From Pseudoxanthomonas sangjuensis (GTDB lineage Bacteria; Pseudomonadota; Gammaproteobacteria; Xanthomonadales; Xanthomonadaceae): a DNA stretch of 48,840 bases. The stretch is from the NCBI RefSeq assembly GCF_010211755.1, contig NZ_PDWR01000024.1:10001-58840 (forward strand). The letters are read 5' to 3'. Below are positions 26,526-36,967 of this stretch, one piece after another. A program made the position numbers and the translations under genes. Every line of letters begins with the position of its first letter. The stretch's first letter is position 1. The notes beneath the pieces were generated by a model. It saw nothing but the letters and a program-made list of their open reading frames with translations. It made no database searches and was not told where the DNA came from.

Positions 26526-27755
26526 ATGAACACGTTCCTGCTGCGTCTGTCCTGCCTACTCGTGCTGCCGGCGCTGGCGTCGGCGGCTTTCGCCAACCCG
26601 GCCGCCGCCCAGGGCGAACCGGTCGCGACCGTGCGCGTGACCTTCGACCGCAACGGCGTCACCGGCACTACAGTCAGCGGGCTCGCCGACCCCGCAACCG
26701 GCCGCGCGATCAGCGCCGACGACCCGGTGCGGATCGCATCGATCTCGAAGCTGGTGGTGTCGATCGGGGTGATGCGGCTGGTCGAGGCGGGCAAGCTGGA
26801 CCTCGACGCCGACGTGTCCGACACGCTCGGCTACCGGGTGCGCAATCCGAACTTCCCCGACGTGCCGGTCACGCTGCGCCTGCTGCTGTCGCACCGCGCC
26901 AGCCTGACCGATGCCGCCGGCTACTGGCAGGTGCCGTTCGACGGCGAGTTCAAGACGCTGCTCGACGACCCGCGCGCGTGGGACAAGGAACACGCGCCGG
27001 GCACGTACTGGCGCTACGCCAACATCGGTTTCCCGATCGTCGCCGGGGTGATGGAGCGCGCCACCGGCGAACGCTTCGACCTGCTGATGCAGCGGCTGGT
27101 GCTGAAGCCGCTGGGCCTGCACGCCTGCTACGGCTGGCCCAGTTGCGACGAAGCCACCGCCGCGCGCGCCGCGGTGCTGTACGAGGACGGCAAGCCGGTG
27201 GTCGACGACAACCAGGGCCGCAAGCCGGCCTGCGGCATCACCAAGGCCAGCGACGGCAGCTGCGACCTGTCGAAGTGGCGCGCCGGCACCAGCTCCAACG
27301 TGTTCGGCCCGCAGGGCGGCCTGCGCATCTCGGCGAACGACCTGTCGAAGATCGGTCGCCTGCTGCTGGGCGAAGGCAAGGTGGACGGCGTGCGCCTGCT
27401 GTCGCGCAAGTCGGTGCGCACGATGATCGGGCCGGAATGGAGTTACCGGGACGGCAACGGCCTGACGCTGGAGGAAGACGACCCGATCCGCACCAAGGGC
27501 GGCTTCACCTGCCGCTACGGCCTGGCCGTGCACACGCTGGCTACCGGCCTGCCCGACTGCGGCGACGACCCGTTCGGCGACGGCGTGCAACGCATCGGCC
27601 ACAGCGGCAACGCCTACGGCCTGCTCGCCGGCCTGTGGGTCGACCGCAAGACCGGCACCGGCGTGGTGTATTTCGCCACCGGCATGGGCAACGCCGCCCC
27701 GGGCAATCGCTCGGCGTTCAGTGCGATCGAGGAGAAGTTGGCACAAGGCAAGTAA
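26526..27755 (+). CDS. Exported serine hydrolase, beta-lactamase/PBP4* family
   Basis: A 409-residue protein with a Sec signal peptide (MNTFLLRLSCLLVLPALASAAFA). It has the class C beta-lactamase fold signatures: SISK with nucleophile S72 and K75, the tyrosine motif YANIGFPIVAGVMERATG, and a late GHSGNAYG in place of the KTG triad, as in many esterase-type members. An insertion at about 190-240 with several Cys (CYGWPSCDEA, then PACGITKASDGSCDLS) could be disulfide-bonded. It may be an esterase, D-aminopeptidase or carboxypeptidase; the substrate is unknown. Confidence 0.85.
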   Translation: MNTFLLRLSCLLVLPALASAAFANPAAAQGEPVATVRVTFDRNGVTGTTVSGLADPATGRAISADDPVRIASISKLVVSIGVMRLVEAGKLDLDADVSDTLGYRVRNPNFPDVPVTLRLLLSHRASLTDAAGYWQVPFDGEFKTLLDDPRAWDKEHAPGTYWRYANIGFPIVAGVMERATGERFDLLMQRLVLKPLGLHACYGWPSCDEATAARAAVLYEDGKPVVDDNQGRKPACGITKASDGSCDLSKWRAGTSSNVFGPQGGLRISANDLSKIGRLLLGEGKVDGVRLLSRKSVRTMIGPEWSYRDGNGLTLEEDDPIRTKGGFTCRYGLAVHTLATGLPDCGDDPFGDGVQRIGHSGNAYGLLAGLWVDRKTGTGVVYFATGMGNAAPGNRSAFSAIEEKLAQGK

Positions 27756-27777
27756 TTACGCCAATCATTGCTCGACC

Positions 27778-28785
27778 TCAATGCAGGCTGCCAATCGATG
27801 GCACAAAGTCGTAGAACGCTTCAGAAGCCAGTTCCAATCTGCCTAAGCTTGGCTTTTTTGCGGGAATCTTATTTCGCTCGATAGGCGCGAATTCGACTAT
27901 GTACATACGACTTGGCGCCACTAATTTAGCCGCCATTGGCACGATAAGGTCAACATCACTTTTAAAGGCATCGATGCTAAATAACGCTTCAACTTGGTCC
28001 TCGATCTGACTTTTGAGGATATCGTCCGACCTTCCTTTGGCCTCAAGCGCCACAAGAACCTTGCGCTTAGCCAACTGGTTTTGTTCACCTAAGCTTTCTC
28101 CGCTCAACCCTCCGAGAAATAGAGAATCGATTTCCGCCCCACGTAGCTTGAGCCCCATTTGCAGATGCGTCAGGCTTTCCATGCCCATCTTAGAAACGAT
28201 TCCAAGGTGTGTTTCGATTACCCGAAGCCGCACAATCAGCTGCAATAGAAATGTCTCATCCTCTCGCTGAAGTCGCCGCACTTCAGGCGGAAGCTCCAAG
28301 GTCTGAATTTCAAAAATCCGGGCAGAACCTGTTGGGTCGGGCCTTTGATAAGAAGGGATTTGCTGATAAAGCTCTCCAATCGGATCGCTCGAATTGACTT
28401 GAAGAAACTCAAAACAAGGGCTTGCACCCTTTGGAGTGCCCTTCTGTGCCTTGCCCCCTTTCGCCTGTAACCCAATGAAATTCCGCTTAAGCGCGCTCCA
28501 AGGCCATGCCGCACGATAAGATTGCTCGCGGCGCACAATGTCCTTGAAAAAATTAGCTGGATTTTTAGTACTTAGGGCTTTGACCCCTTCTTTCCGGCGC
28601 CTATTCGCCCGCTCAATCGCTGATTGAACATCATCCAGAGATACAACCCAAGACAATGGCGAACCGCTTTTCTGCGCCTGCAACCGAAGCGCGAAAAGGG
28701 ATCGTATAACCCGCTTCTTTTGCGAAGCATCGCCATCTTTCCCCGGAGGGGAGTTTGCTTTTTTGGAATTCTTTTTTGTTGCCAT
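27778..28785 (-). CDS. Putative type II restriction endonuclease, PD-(D/E)XK-like
   Basis: A 335-residue protein from the ATG at 28785; a GTG at 28821, 11 nt after the vsr stop, would add 12 residues. I do not recognise the family by sequence. A PD-(D/E)XK-like core is visible: E218-I-D220, then a hydrophobic strand and E248-A-K250 (VLVALEAKGRSDDILKSQIEDQ), followed by a helix with Gln residues. The N-terminus is very basic. GC content is far below the flanks and codons often end in A or T. Its place downstream of vsr, opposite a cytosine methyltransferase, is what makes a restriction enzyme the best guess. The cut site cannot be read from the sequence. Confidence 0.68.
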   Translation of the reverse strand: MATKKNSKKANSPPGKDGDASQKKRVIRSLFALRLQAQKSGSPLSWVVSLDDVQSAIERANRRRKEGVKALSTKNPANFFKDIVRREQSYRAAWPWSALKRNFIGLQAKGGKAQKGTPKGASPCFEFLQVNSSDPIGELYQQIPSYQRPDPTGSARIFEIQTLELPPEVRRLQREDETFLLQLIVRLRVIETHLGIVSKMGMESLTHLQMGLKLRGAEIDSLFLGGLSGESLGEQNQLAKRKVLVALEAKGRSDDILKSQIEDQVEALFSIDAFKSDVDLIVPMAAKLVAPSRMYIVEFAPIERNKIPAKKPSLGRLELASEAFYDFVPSIGSLH

Positions 28786-28832
28786 AATATTTGCTGGAGC
28801 CCCGAAAAAAGATTCCGTCACCCCGAAATGGA

Positions 28833-29240
28833 CTAGCCGTCCCTCAATGCCCGATCAAGGCGCATTGCAAGCCTCCCCGGCCGTTTCAACTCACACTCCC
28901 AAACTATCACAACCTTCCATCCCAGTGCTTTCAGTTGCCTTTGCTTTCGAGCGTCTCGACGCCGATTGCCTTCGATTTTCCCCGCCCAATACGCCTTCCT
29001 GGATTTCGGCATCTTGGTCCGCTTACATACATGGCCATGCCAGAAACATCCGTGTACGAAAACCACCGCTTCCCGTCTCGAGAGCACGATATCGGGTGTG
29101 CCGGGCAAGCCCTTGCCGTGCAGACGGAATCTGTAACCCATCCGATGCAATAACGACCGGACCGCGATTTCCGGCTTGGTGTTCGCCCCTTTGATCCGGG
29201 ACATAAGCCAGCTTCTGTGTTCCGGACTGAGCCTGTCCAC
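28833..29240 (-). CDS. vsr: Very short patch repair endonuclease (Vsr)
   Basis: Nicks next to T:G mismatches formed by deamination of 5-methylcytosine, protecting sites of the partner methyltransferase. The 135-residue family length is met. Motifs are SRIKGANTKPEIAVRSLLHRMGYRFRLHG, GTPDIVL with the catalytic Asp, FVHGCFWHGHVC with the metal-site His/Cys cluster, and VWECEL. The GTG start has GGGAGG 9 nt upstream. It is the first gene of the minus-strand pair, 11-47 bp before the nuclease depending on the nuclease start, and divergent from the methyltransferase. Confidence 0.93.
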   Translation of the reverse strand: MDRLSPEHRSWLMSRIKGANTKPEIAVRSLLHRMGYRFRLHGKGLPGTPDIVLSRREAVVFVHGCFWHGHVCKRTKMPKSRKAYWAGKIEGNRRRDARKQRQLKALGWKVVIVWECELKRPGRLAMRLDRALRDG

Positions 29241-29358
29241 AACCTACGGCCTCCCATTCTCCGGATTTGAGATCCGTCGCAACGATGATACCCAACGTTC
29301 CAGGACGGAACCGTAGAAAAACGGATCTTTACCGATCGCTTTTCCTGTCGCCACCCAC

Positions 29359-29364
29359 TATACT
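29359..29364 (+). promoter_or_regulatory. -10 element of the methyltransferase gene, probably leaderless
   Basis: TATACT ends 7 nt before the methyltransferase ATG (29372), so the expected transcription start falls on or next to the ATG. No Shine-Dalgarno is present (ACTCACTCCC precedes the ATG). It lies in the 131-bp divergent gap with vsr. No good -35 is visible at 17 bp. Confidence 0.55.
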
Positions 29365-29371
29365 CACTCCC

Positions 29372-30688
29372 ATGATCAGACCCATCGGGATCGACCTCTT
29401 TGCCGGAGCGGGCGGGCTTAGCTTGGGCTTCGAACAAGCCGGCTTCGATGTAGTGGCGGCGGTTGAAATCGACCCCGTCCATGCCGCAACCCACGAGTAC
29501 AACTTTCCGGACTGCGCCGTGATTCCGCGCTCGGTAACCGAACTCACGGGCGCCAAGATCCGGGCTGCGGCCGGCATCGGCTCACAAAAGGTCGACGTAG
29601 TGTTCGGCGGCGCCCCGTGCCAAGGCTTCTCCTTGATCGGTCAGCGCGCCCTCGACGACCCCCGCAACTCTTTGGTCAAGGACTTCGTTCGGATCGTTCG
29701 CGAGTTGGGCGCGAGTTACTTCGTCTTCGAGAACGTCAAGGGCCTGACGGTCGGCAAGCACCGCAAATTCTTGGACGAGATCATCGAGGAATTCGGGAAA
29801 GCCGGTTACGACGTCGTCGAAAGCTGGAAAGTACTCAACGCCTACCAATACGGCGTTCCGCAGGATCGGCAGCGCTTGTTCCTGCTTGGAGCTAAGAAGG
29901 GCCTGAAGCTTCCCGAGTACCCGGCCCCGATCACATCAAAGCCTAGTACGACCGGCACCCTACCGAGCGCGCCGACCTGTTCCGATGCCTTGGACGACCT
30001 GCCCGATGCCGAGCGTTTCAAACAACTGAACTTCACCGATGAAGTCCGGGTCAAGAAATCCACCAAAGCTAGTGCATACGCGAAGCTCATGCGATGCGAT
30101 GTACCAGAAGGCTGGGCGTACGGCTACAAGCGGAAATGGGACCCCAACCTGCTGACGTCGAGCATGCGTTCGGAGCACACCGAGATTTCCCGGCGTCGCT
30201 TCGCAGCCACCGAACCGGGCAAAGTCGAACCCATCTCGCGGTTCTTCAAGCTCGCCCCGGACGGCGTATCCAACACGCTACGAGCAGGAACCGATTCGGC
30301 CCGCGGCGCTTTCACCAGCCCGCGGCCCATCCACTACAAATGGAATCGCTGCATCACAGTCCGCGAAATGGCCCGTCTGCACGGATTTCCGGATTGGTTT
30401 CGCTTCAACGAAACGAAATGGCATGGCGCGCGCCAGATTGGCAATGCCGTGCCCCCACCTTTGGCACGCGCCGTCGCCATGCAAGTGATGAAAGCGATGG
30501 GCACAAAGCCCAAGCGTCCGACCAAGGAAGTCGCCCTGGGCGACATCGCCTTGCTACGGATGAGCATCGCGGAAGCGGCTGCTTATTGGGGAATACCCAA
30601 CCCTATCGCGCAACGAGATCGCAAGAGTGGAACCAAGAAGCGAAAACAACACGAAATCGATTCCGCACAAACGGCGCTGACTCTCTAA
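29372..30688 (+). CDS. DNA (cytosine-5)-methyltransferase of a type II R-M system
   Basis: A 438-residue C5 methyltransferase. Conserved motifs in order are I (IGIDLFAGAGGLSLGFEQAGF), IV with catalytic Cys83 (GGAPCQGFSLIGQR), VI (FVFENVKGL), VIII (QDRQRLFLLG), a target-recognition region at about residues 190-330 and X (RQIGNAVPPPLARAVAMQ). A basic tail of about 55 residues follows motif X. The recognition sequence cannot be predicted from this. GC is below the flanks but higher than in the nuclease gene. The start MIRPIGIDLF is the first sensible ATG; an ORF extended upstream would cross the promoter. Confidence 0.95.
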   Translation: MIRPIGIDLFAGAGGLSLGFEQAGFDVVAAVEIDPVHAATHEYNFPDCAVIPRSVTELTGAKIRAAAGIGSQKVDVVFGGAPCQGFSLIGQRALDDPRNSLVKDFVRIVRELGASYFVFENVKGLTVGKHRKFLDEIIEEFGKAGYDVVESWKVLNAYQYGVPQDRQRLFLLGAKKGLKLPEYPAPITSKPSTTGTLPSAPTCSDALDDLPDAERFKQLNFTDEVRVKKSTKASAYAKLMRCDVPEGWAYGYKRKWDPNLLTSSMRSEHTEISRRRFAATEPGKVEPISRFFKLAPDGVSNTLRAGTDSARGAFTSPRPIHYKWNRCITVREMARLHGFPDWFRFNETKWHGARQIGNAVPPPLARAVAMQVMKAMGTKPKRPTKEVALGDIALLRMSIAEAAAYWGIPNPIAQRDRKSGTKKRKQHEIDSAQTALTL

Positions 30689-30691
30689 CGG

Positions 30692-30717
30692 AAAAGCGGC
30701 CTTTCGGCCGCTTTTTT
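30692..30717. terminator. Intrinsic terminator after the methyltransferase gene
   Basis: AAAAGCGGCC, a TTTC loop, GGCCGCTTTT and TT form a 10-bp stem with T-tract 3 nt after the methyltransferase stop. The A-run on the other side lets it also serve convergent aceE (ends 30739). Confidence 0.93.
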
Positions 30718-30738
30718 GTTTCCTACCCAATCCGAAGA

Positions 30739-33429
<2,691 letters not shown>

Positions 33430-33644
33430 TACCACTCCCGATTCGTAGGGCGCCGCCCGGCCCGCCGCCGGCGGCTGTCGTTGTTCATTGGCGAATTCGG
33501 GAGTTTAGCGCACGGCGGCGTCCGCCCGAACCCCTACTTGAGTGTATGGAGCACCGCGCCATGCGCCGTCGGCGCAGCCGCATTGGTCTTTCGCCGGTCT
33601 TGTCCGTGCGTCGGCCGTCACGGTACGGACCGTTGTTTTGGGCC

Positions 33645-33650
33645 TATGAT
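33645..33650 (+). promoter_or_regulatory. Candidate -10 element of the partner-switching operon
   Basis: TATGAT, 29 bp before the ATG of the phosphatase gene, in the 249-bp aceE gap. No standard -35 is seen at 17 bp, so an activator or another sigma factor could be needed. The remaining gap shows nothing recognisable. Confidence 0.35.
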
Positions 33651-33678
33651 CGGCGCGGGACAAATGTGAGATCACGGA

Positions 33679-35667
33679 ATGACGGGGGGCACACCAAGGA
33701 GGTCCGGTGCCAGCGGCGCGGCGCCGGAATCCGGCGTGGTGCACTGGCGCGACAGCCTGCACACGCGCATCGCATTGTGGACCGGCGCCATCACCCTGGT
33801 GCTGCTGCTGCTGGTCACCGCGGTGGCGGCGGGTTTCGCGCGGCATCTGGTCCTGCAGGACGCCACCACCGGGATCCGCAACGAGGCGCGGGCCGCCGCC
33901 AAGCGCGTGGACGACACCCTGCGCACGGTCGCGGTGACCTGCGCCGGCGTTTCCGGCGCGGTTACCGACGCCGAACTGACGCCGGAGCAGCTGACCGCCA
34001 TGCTGCGGGCGATGGTCCGGGCCACGCCCGGGGCGACCGGGGCGATGCTGGCGCTGGAACCGGTCCGCCCGGGCGAACCGCGTTACGTGCGCCGCATCGG
34101 CGGCAACGGCAAGGACACCGACTTCCTCGCCAGCGGCTATCCGTACAAATCCCAGAGCTGGTACCGGCGCACGCTGGCTTCGACGCAGGGCTGGTGGTCG
34201 GAGCCGTACTTCAACGAAGCCGCCGGCCGCGTCTGGACCATCACCTACAACCTGCCGGTGCGCGTCGCCGGATCCGGCGACGTGGCCCGCGGCATGGTCA
34301 GCATGGACATCCTGCTCGACGGCATCCAGGCGCAGATCGGCGACCTGACCCGGGGACCGGGCCGCCTGGCGTCGGTGGTGGCGCCCGGCGGCCTGGTCGC
34401 CATCCATCCCGAGCCCGACGTGGCCCTGCATTACAGCTTCGCCGACTACGTCGACGGGATGGGCCGCAGCGACCTGGCCGCCGCCGCCGCCGCCGTGCGC
34501 GCGCGCCGGCCGACCGCCTACCTGCATACCGACCCGCGCAACGGCGTGCGCTGGTTCACCGCGGTCGAACCGATCGGCGACAGCGGCGGCAGCCTGTTGC
34601 TGTCGGAAAGCTATGCGCAGATCCTCGGCCACCTGAGGCAGGTACTGACGCTGGTGCTCGCCGGCGGCGCGATCGCCGCGCTGCTGTGCGCGCTGGCGGT
34701 GCTGCGGCTGGCGCGCCGGATCAGCCGGCCGGTCGAGGACCTGGCCGAATCGGCCGTCCACCTGGGCAAGGGCGATTACCAATGGCCGGTGCCGCACGGC
34801 GCCCGCAACGACGAAGTCGGCCATCTGGCGCGCACCCTCGACCACGCGCGCACCTCGATCCAGCGCCAGCTGGTGGAGATCCGCGAGATGGGCGCGGCGC
34901 AGCAGAAACTGGAAAGCGAACTGGCGATCGCCCACGACATCCAGCTGTCGATGCTGGCGCCGCCGAAGACCCTGGCGCGCGGCGCGATGCGGCTGGAGGC
35001 GCACGCGACGCTGGAGCCGGCCAAGGCGGTGGGCGGCGATTTCTATGGCTTCTTCGAACGCGGCGACGAACTGTGGTTCGCGATCGGCGACGTGTCCGAC
35101 AAGGGCGTGCCGGCGGCGCTGTTCATGGCCCGCACCGCGACCGTGCTGGAAGTGGCGGTGCGCACCTCGGCTTCGCCGAGCGCGGTACTGGCCGAGGCGT
35201 CGCGGCGGCTGGTCGAAGGCAACGACGCCTGCATGTTCGCCACCGTGCTGTGCGGGCGCATCGACGTGCGCAGCGGCGACTGCATGCTGGCCAACGCCGG
35301 CCACGACCCGCCGCTGCTGCTGCGCGCCGACGGCCGCATCGAACGGCCCGGACTCGAAGGCGGGCCGCCGCTGGGCGTGGACGCCAGCGATGCGTTCCCG
35401 CCGGCGCAATGCCGGCTGCGGCCCGGCGACAGCCTGGTCGCCTGGACCGACGGCGTCAGCGAGGCCTTCGACGCCGCCAACCGCGCATTCGGCGAGGAAC
35501 GCCTGCAGGCGGCGCTGCGACCGGGCTATAGTGCGCGCGACAACTGCGCGCGCCTGATCGCCGAAGTCCATGCCTTCGCCGCCGACGCGCCGCAGTCCGA
35601 CGACATCACCGTGCTGGCGATCCGCCTGCGGGCCGGCACGGCGGGCAACGACAACGACGGGGGTTAA
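33679..35667 (+). CDS. Membrane sensor PP2C/SpoIIE-type phosphatase (RsbU-like)
   Basis: A 662-residue protein. It has membrane segment 1 (about 31-53), a periplasmic Cache-type sensor (about 55-318, with YPYKSQSWYRRTLASTQGWW), membrane segment 2 (about 319-343), HAMP (about 344-398) and a helical signalling segment. The SpoIIE/RsbU phosphatase domain follows, with metal-binding GGDFYG (D454) and GDVSDKGVPAALFM (D471, D474), ending in SDDITVLAIRL. In partner-switching systems such enzymes dephosphorylate a STAS antagonist in response to a signal. It is first of four tightly spaced genes; the ligand of its sensor is unknown. Confidence 0.88.
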   Translation: MTGGTPRRSGASGAAPESGVVHWRDSLHTRIALWTGAITLVLLLLVTAVAAGFARHLVLQDATTGIRNEARAAAKRVDDTLRTVAVTCAGVSGAVTDAELTPEQLTAMLRAMVRATPGATGAMLALEPVRPGEPRYVRRIGGNGKDTDFLASGYPYKSQSWYRRTLASTQGWWSEPYFNEAAGRVWTITYNLPVRVAGSGDVARGMVSMDILLDGIQAQIGDLTRGPGRLASVVAPGGLVAIHPEPDVALHYSFADYVDGMGRSDLAAAAAAVRARRPTAYLHTDPRNGVRWFTAVEPIGDSGGSLLLSESYAQILGHLRQVLTLVLAGGAIAALLCALAVLRLARRISRPVEDLAESAVHLGKGDYQWPVPHGARNDEVGHLARTLDHARTSIQRQLVEIREMGAAQQKLESELAIAHDIQLSMLAPPKTLARGAMRLEAHATLEPAKAVGGDFYGFFERGDELWFAIGDVSDKGVPAALFMARTATVLEVAVRTSASPSAVLAEASRRLVEGNDACMFATVLCGRIDVRSGDCMLANAGHDPPLLLRADGRIERPGLEGGPPLGVDASDAFPPAQCRLRPGDSLVAWTDGVSEAFDAANRAFGEERLQAALRPGYSARDNCARLIAEVHAFAADAPQSDDITVLAIRLRAGTAGNDNDGG

Positions 35668-35673
35668 TGCGCC

Positions 35674-36108
35674 ATGCTGATACGGCTGATCGTGCCGGGC
35701 GAGCACGCCCGGGTCGAAGACCTCAATACCTCGCTCGAGGCGGTGCTGAAGCGCCACAACATCGACCCCGGGGTACGCGGCGACGTGCGCCTGATCGTCG
35801 AGGAGCTGGCCAGCAACGCCATCGACTACGGCGGCGCCGACGGCATCGACATGGGCCAGCACGAGCTGTCGGTCCACATCGCCATCGACGGCAACCTGCT
35901 CAGCCTGGATTTCCGCGACGGCGGCGCGCCGTTCGATCCGCTGAGCGCGCCGGACCCGGACCTGGACGCCGACATCCTGGACCGGCCGATCGGCGGCCTG
36001 GGGCTGTACCTGATCCGGCAGCTCGCCGAGGAGCTGCACTACGAACGCGCCGGCGACTACAACCTGCTGCGCGTGAAACTGCGCATTCCCACGGAGCAAG
36101 CCGCATGA
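35674..36108 (+). CDS. Anti-sigma-factor-type serine kinase (RsbW/SpoIIAB-like)
   Basis: A 144-residue GHKL ATPase. It has the N-box VEELASNAIDYGG, the G1-like DFRDGGAPFDP and the G2-like IGGLGLYLIRQLAEEL, ending in a strand LLRVKLRI. In RsbW-like switch kinases this domain phosphorylates a STAS partner on serine and otherwise sequesters a target, often a sigma factor. It starts 6 bp after the phosphatase stop and its stop overlaps the first STAS gene (ATGA). Confidence 0.88.
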   Translation: MLIRLIVPGEHARVEDLNTSLEAVLKRHNIDPGVRGDVRLIVEELASNAIDYGGADGIDMGQHELSVHIAIDGNLLSLDFRDGGAPFDPLSAPDPDLDADILDRPIGGLGLYLIRQLAEELHYERAGDYNLLRVKLRIPTEQAA

Positions 36109-36503
36109 GCCTGGACATCCGCATCCTGCCTTCCGACGACAGCTGCCGCCGCGTGGCGCTGGACGGCCGGCTCGACACCCATACCTACCAGTCGCTGGAC
36201 GAGACGCTCGCGCCGCTGCTGGCCGGCGACGCGACGTCGCTGGTGCTGGACCTGGCCGGGCTCGAATACATCAGCAGCGCCGGCATCCGTTCGATCTTCA
36301 AGGCGCGCAAGGCGCTGGCCGGGCGCGGCGGCAAGGTGCTGGTGGTCAACCCGCAGGCGCAGATCCAGAAGGTGTTCGACGTGGTCAAGGCGGTGCCGAT
36401 GAACGAGATCTTCGCTTCGGCGGCGGAGGCCGACGCCTACCTCGACGCGATGCAGCGCAAGGTGCTCGGCGGCGAGGACGACGACGACGGCTTCGACGAC
36501 TGA
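36105..36503 (+). CDS. STAS anti-sigma-factor antagonist (RsbV-like), copy 1
   Basis: A 132-residue STAS protein. It has VALDGRLDTHTYQSLDETL, the central strand LVLDLAGLEYISSAGIRSIFKARKAL with the phosphorylatable Ser region (ISSAG), and GGKVLVVNPQAQIQKVFDVV. The C-terminus is very acidic (GEDDDDGFDD). It overlaps the kinase gene by 4 bp, so the two are translationally coupled. It is the likely substrate of that kinase and of the upstream phosphatase. Confidence 0.9.
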   Translation: MSLDIRILPSDDSCRRVALDGRLDTHTYQSLDETLAPLLAGDATSLVLDLAGLEYISSAGIRSIFKARKALAGRGGKVLVVNPQAQIQKVFDVVKAVPMNEIFASAAEADAYLDAMQRKVLGGEDDDDGFDD

Positions 36504-36520
36504 CGGCGACGACCCGCGCA

Positions 36521-36919
36521 ATGGACTTCGAGATCGACATCTACCCACCGGTCAACGGCAACCACTACGTGGTGCTGAGCGGCCGCCTGGACAGCGCCGG
36601 CCACGCCAGGCTGGACGCGGCCCTGGCGCCGCTGCTGGCCGACGCGACGCCGGCGATGGTGCTGGTGATGGACATGGCGCGGGTCGACTACATCAGCAGC
36701 GCCGGGGTGCGTTCGATCCTGCTGGCGCGCAAGCGGCTGGCGCCGGAAGGCCGGGTGCTGGTGGTGCACCCGCAAACGCAGATCCGCAAGGTGCTGGACC
36801 TGGTCAAGGCGATCCCGACGAACGAGATCTTCGCCACCACCGCCGAGGCCGACGCCTACATCGATGCGATCCAGCGCGACGTGCTGCGCGGCAGGCACGA
36901 CGACCACGAGCCGGACTGA
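36521..36919 (+). CDS. STAS anti-sigma-factor antagonist (RsbV-like), copy 2
   Basis: Also 132 residues, plainly a paralogue of the preceding gene. It shares VDYISSAGVRSILLARKRL, RVLVVHPQTQIRKVLDLVKAIP and NEIFATTAEADAYIDAIQRDVL, and keeps the same phosphorylation-site pattern. The N-terminal third differs more. It begins 17 bp after copy 1. The pair suggests that one kinase is titrated by two antagonists, or that one copy carries the output. Confidence 0.9.
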   Translation: MDFEIDIYPPVNGNHYVVLSGRLDSAGHARLDAALAPLLADATPAMVLVMDMARVDYISSAGVRSILLARKRLAPEGRVLVVHPQTQIRKVLDLVKAIPTNEIFATTAEADAYIDAIQRDVLRGRHDDHEPD

Positions 36920-36923
36920 GCCG

Positions 36924-36957
36924 CCGGCGGATCCCGGCCCGCCGGCCCATCCGCCGG
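36924..36957. repeat. 9-bp inverted repeat between convergent genes
   Basis: CCGGCGGAT (36924-36932) and ATCCGCCGG (36949-36957) nearly fill the 48-bp gap between the second STAS gene and the convergent regulator gene. There is no T-tract. It is a possible bidirectional stop or mRNA 3' stem. Confidence 0.5.
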
Positions 36958-36967
36958 AACCGGCGCG

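Noticed and set aside
23093-27814. 1573-residue plus-strand frame
   Set aside because: It runs through the kinase-like, DUF1615, hydrolase and serine hydrolase genes in a wrong frame, with repetitive Arg/Pro/Ala content and no recognisable domain.
28931-29494. 187-residue frame spanning the vsr/methyltransferase gap
   Set aside because: It overlaps vsr and the methyltransferase start in other frames and has no family resemblance. Vsr in its own frame keeps all catalytic motifs.
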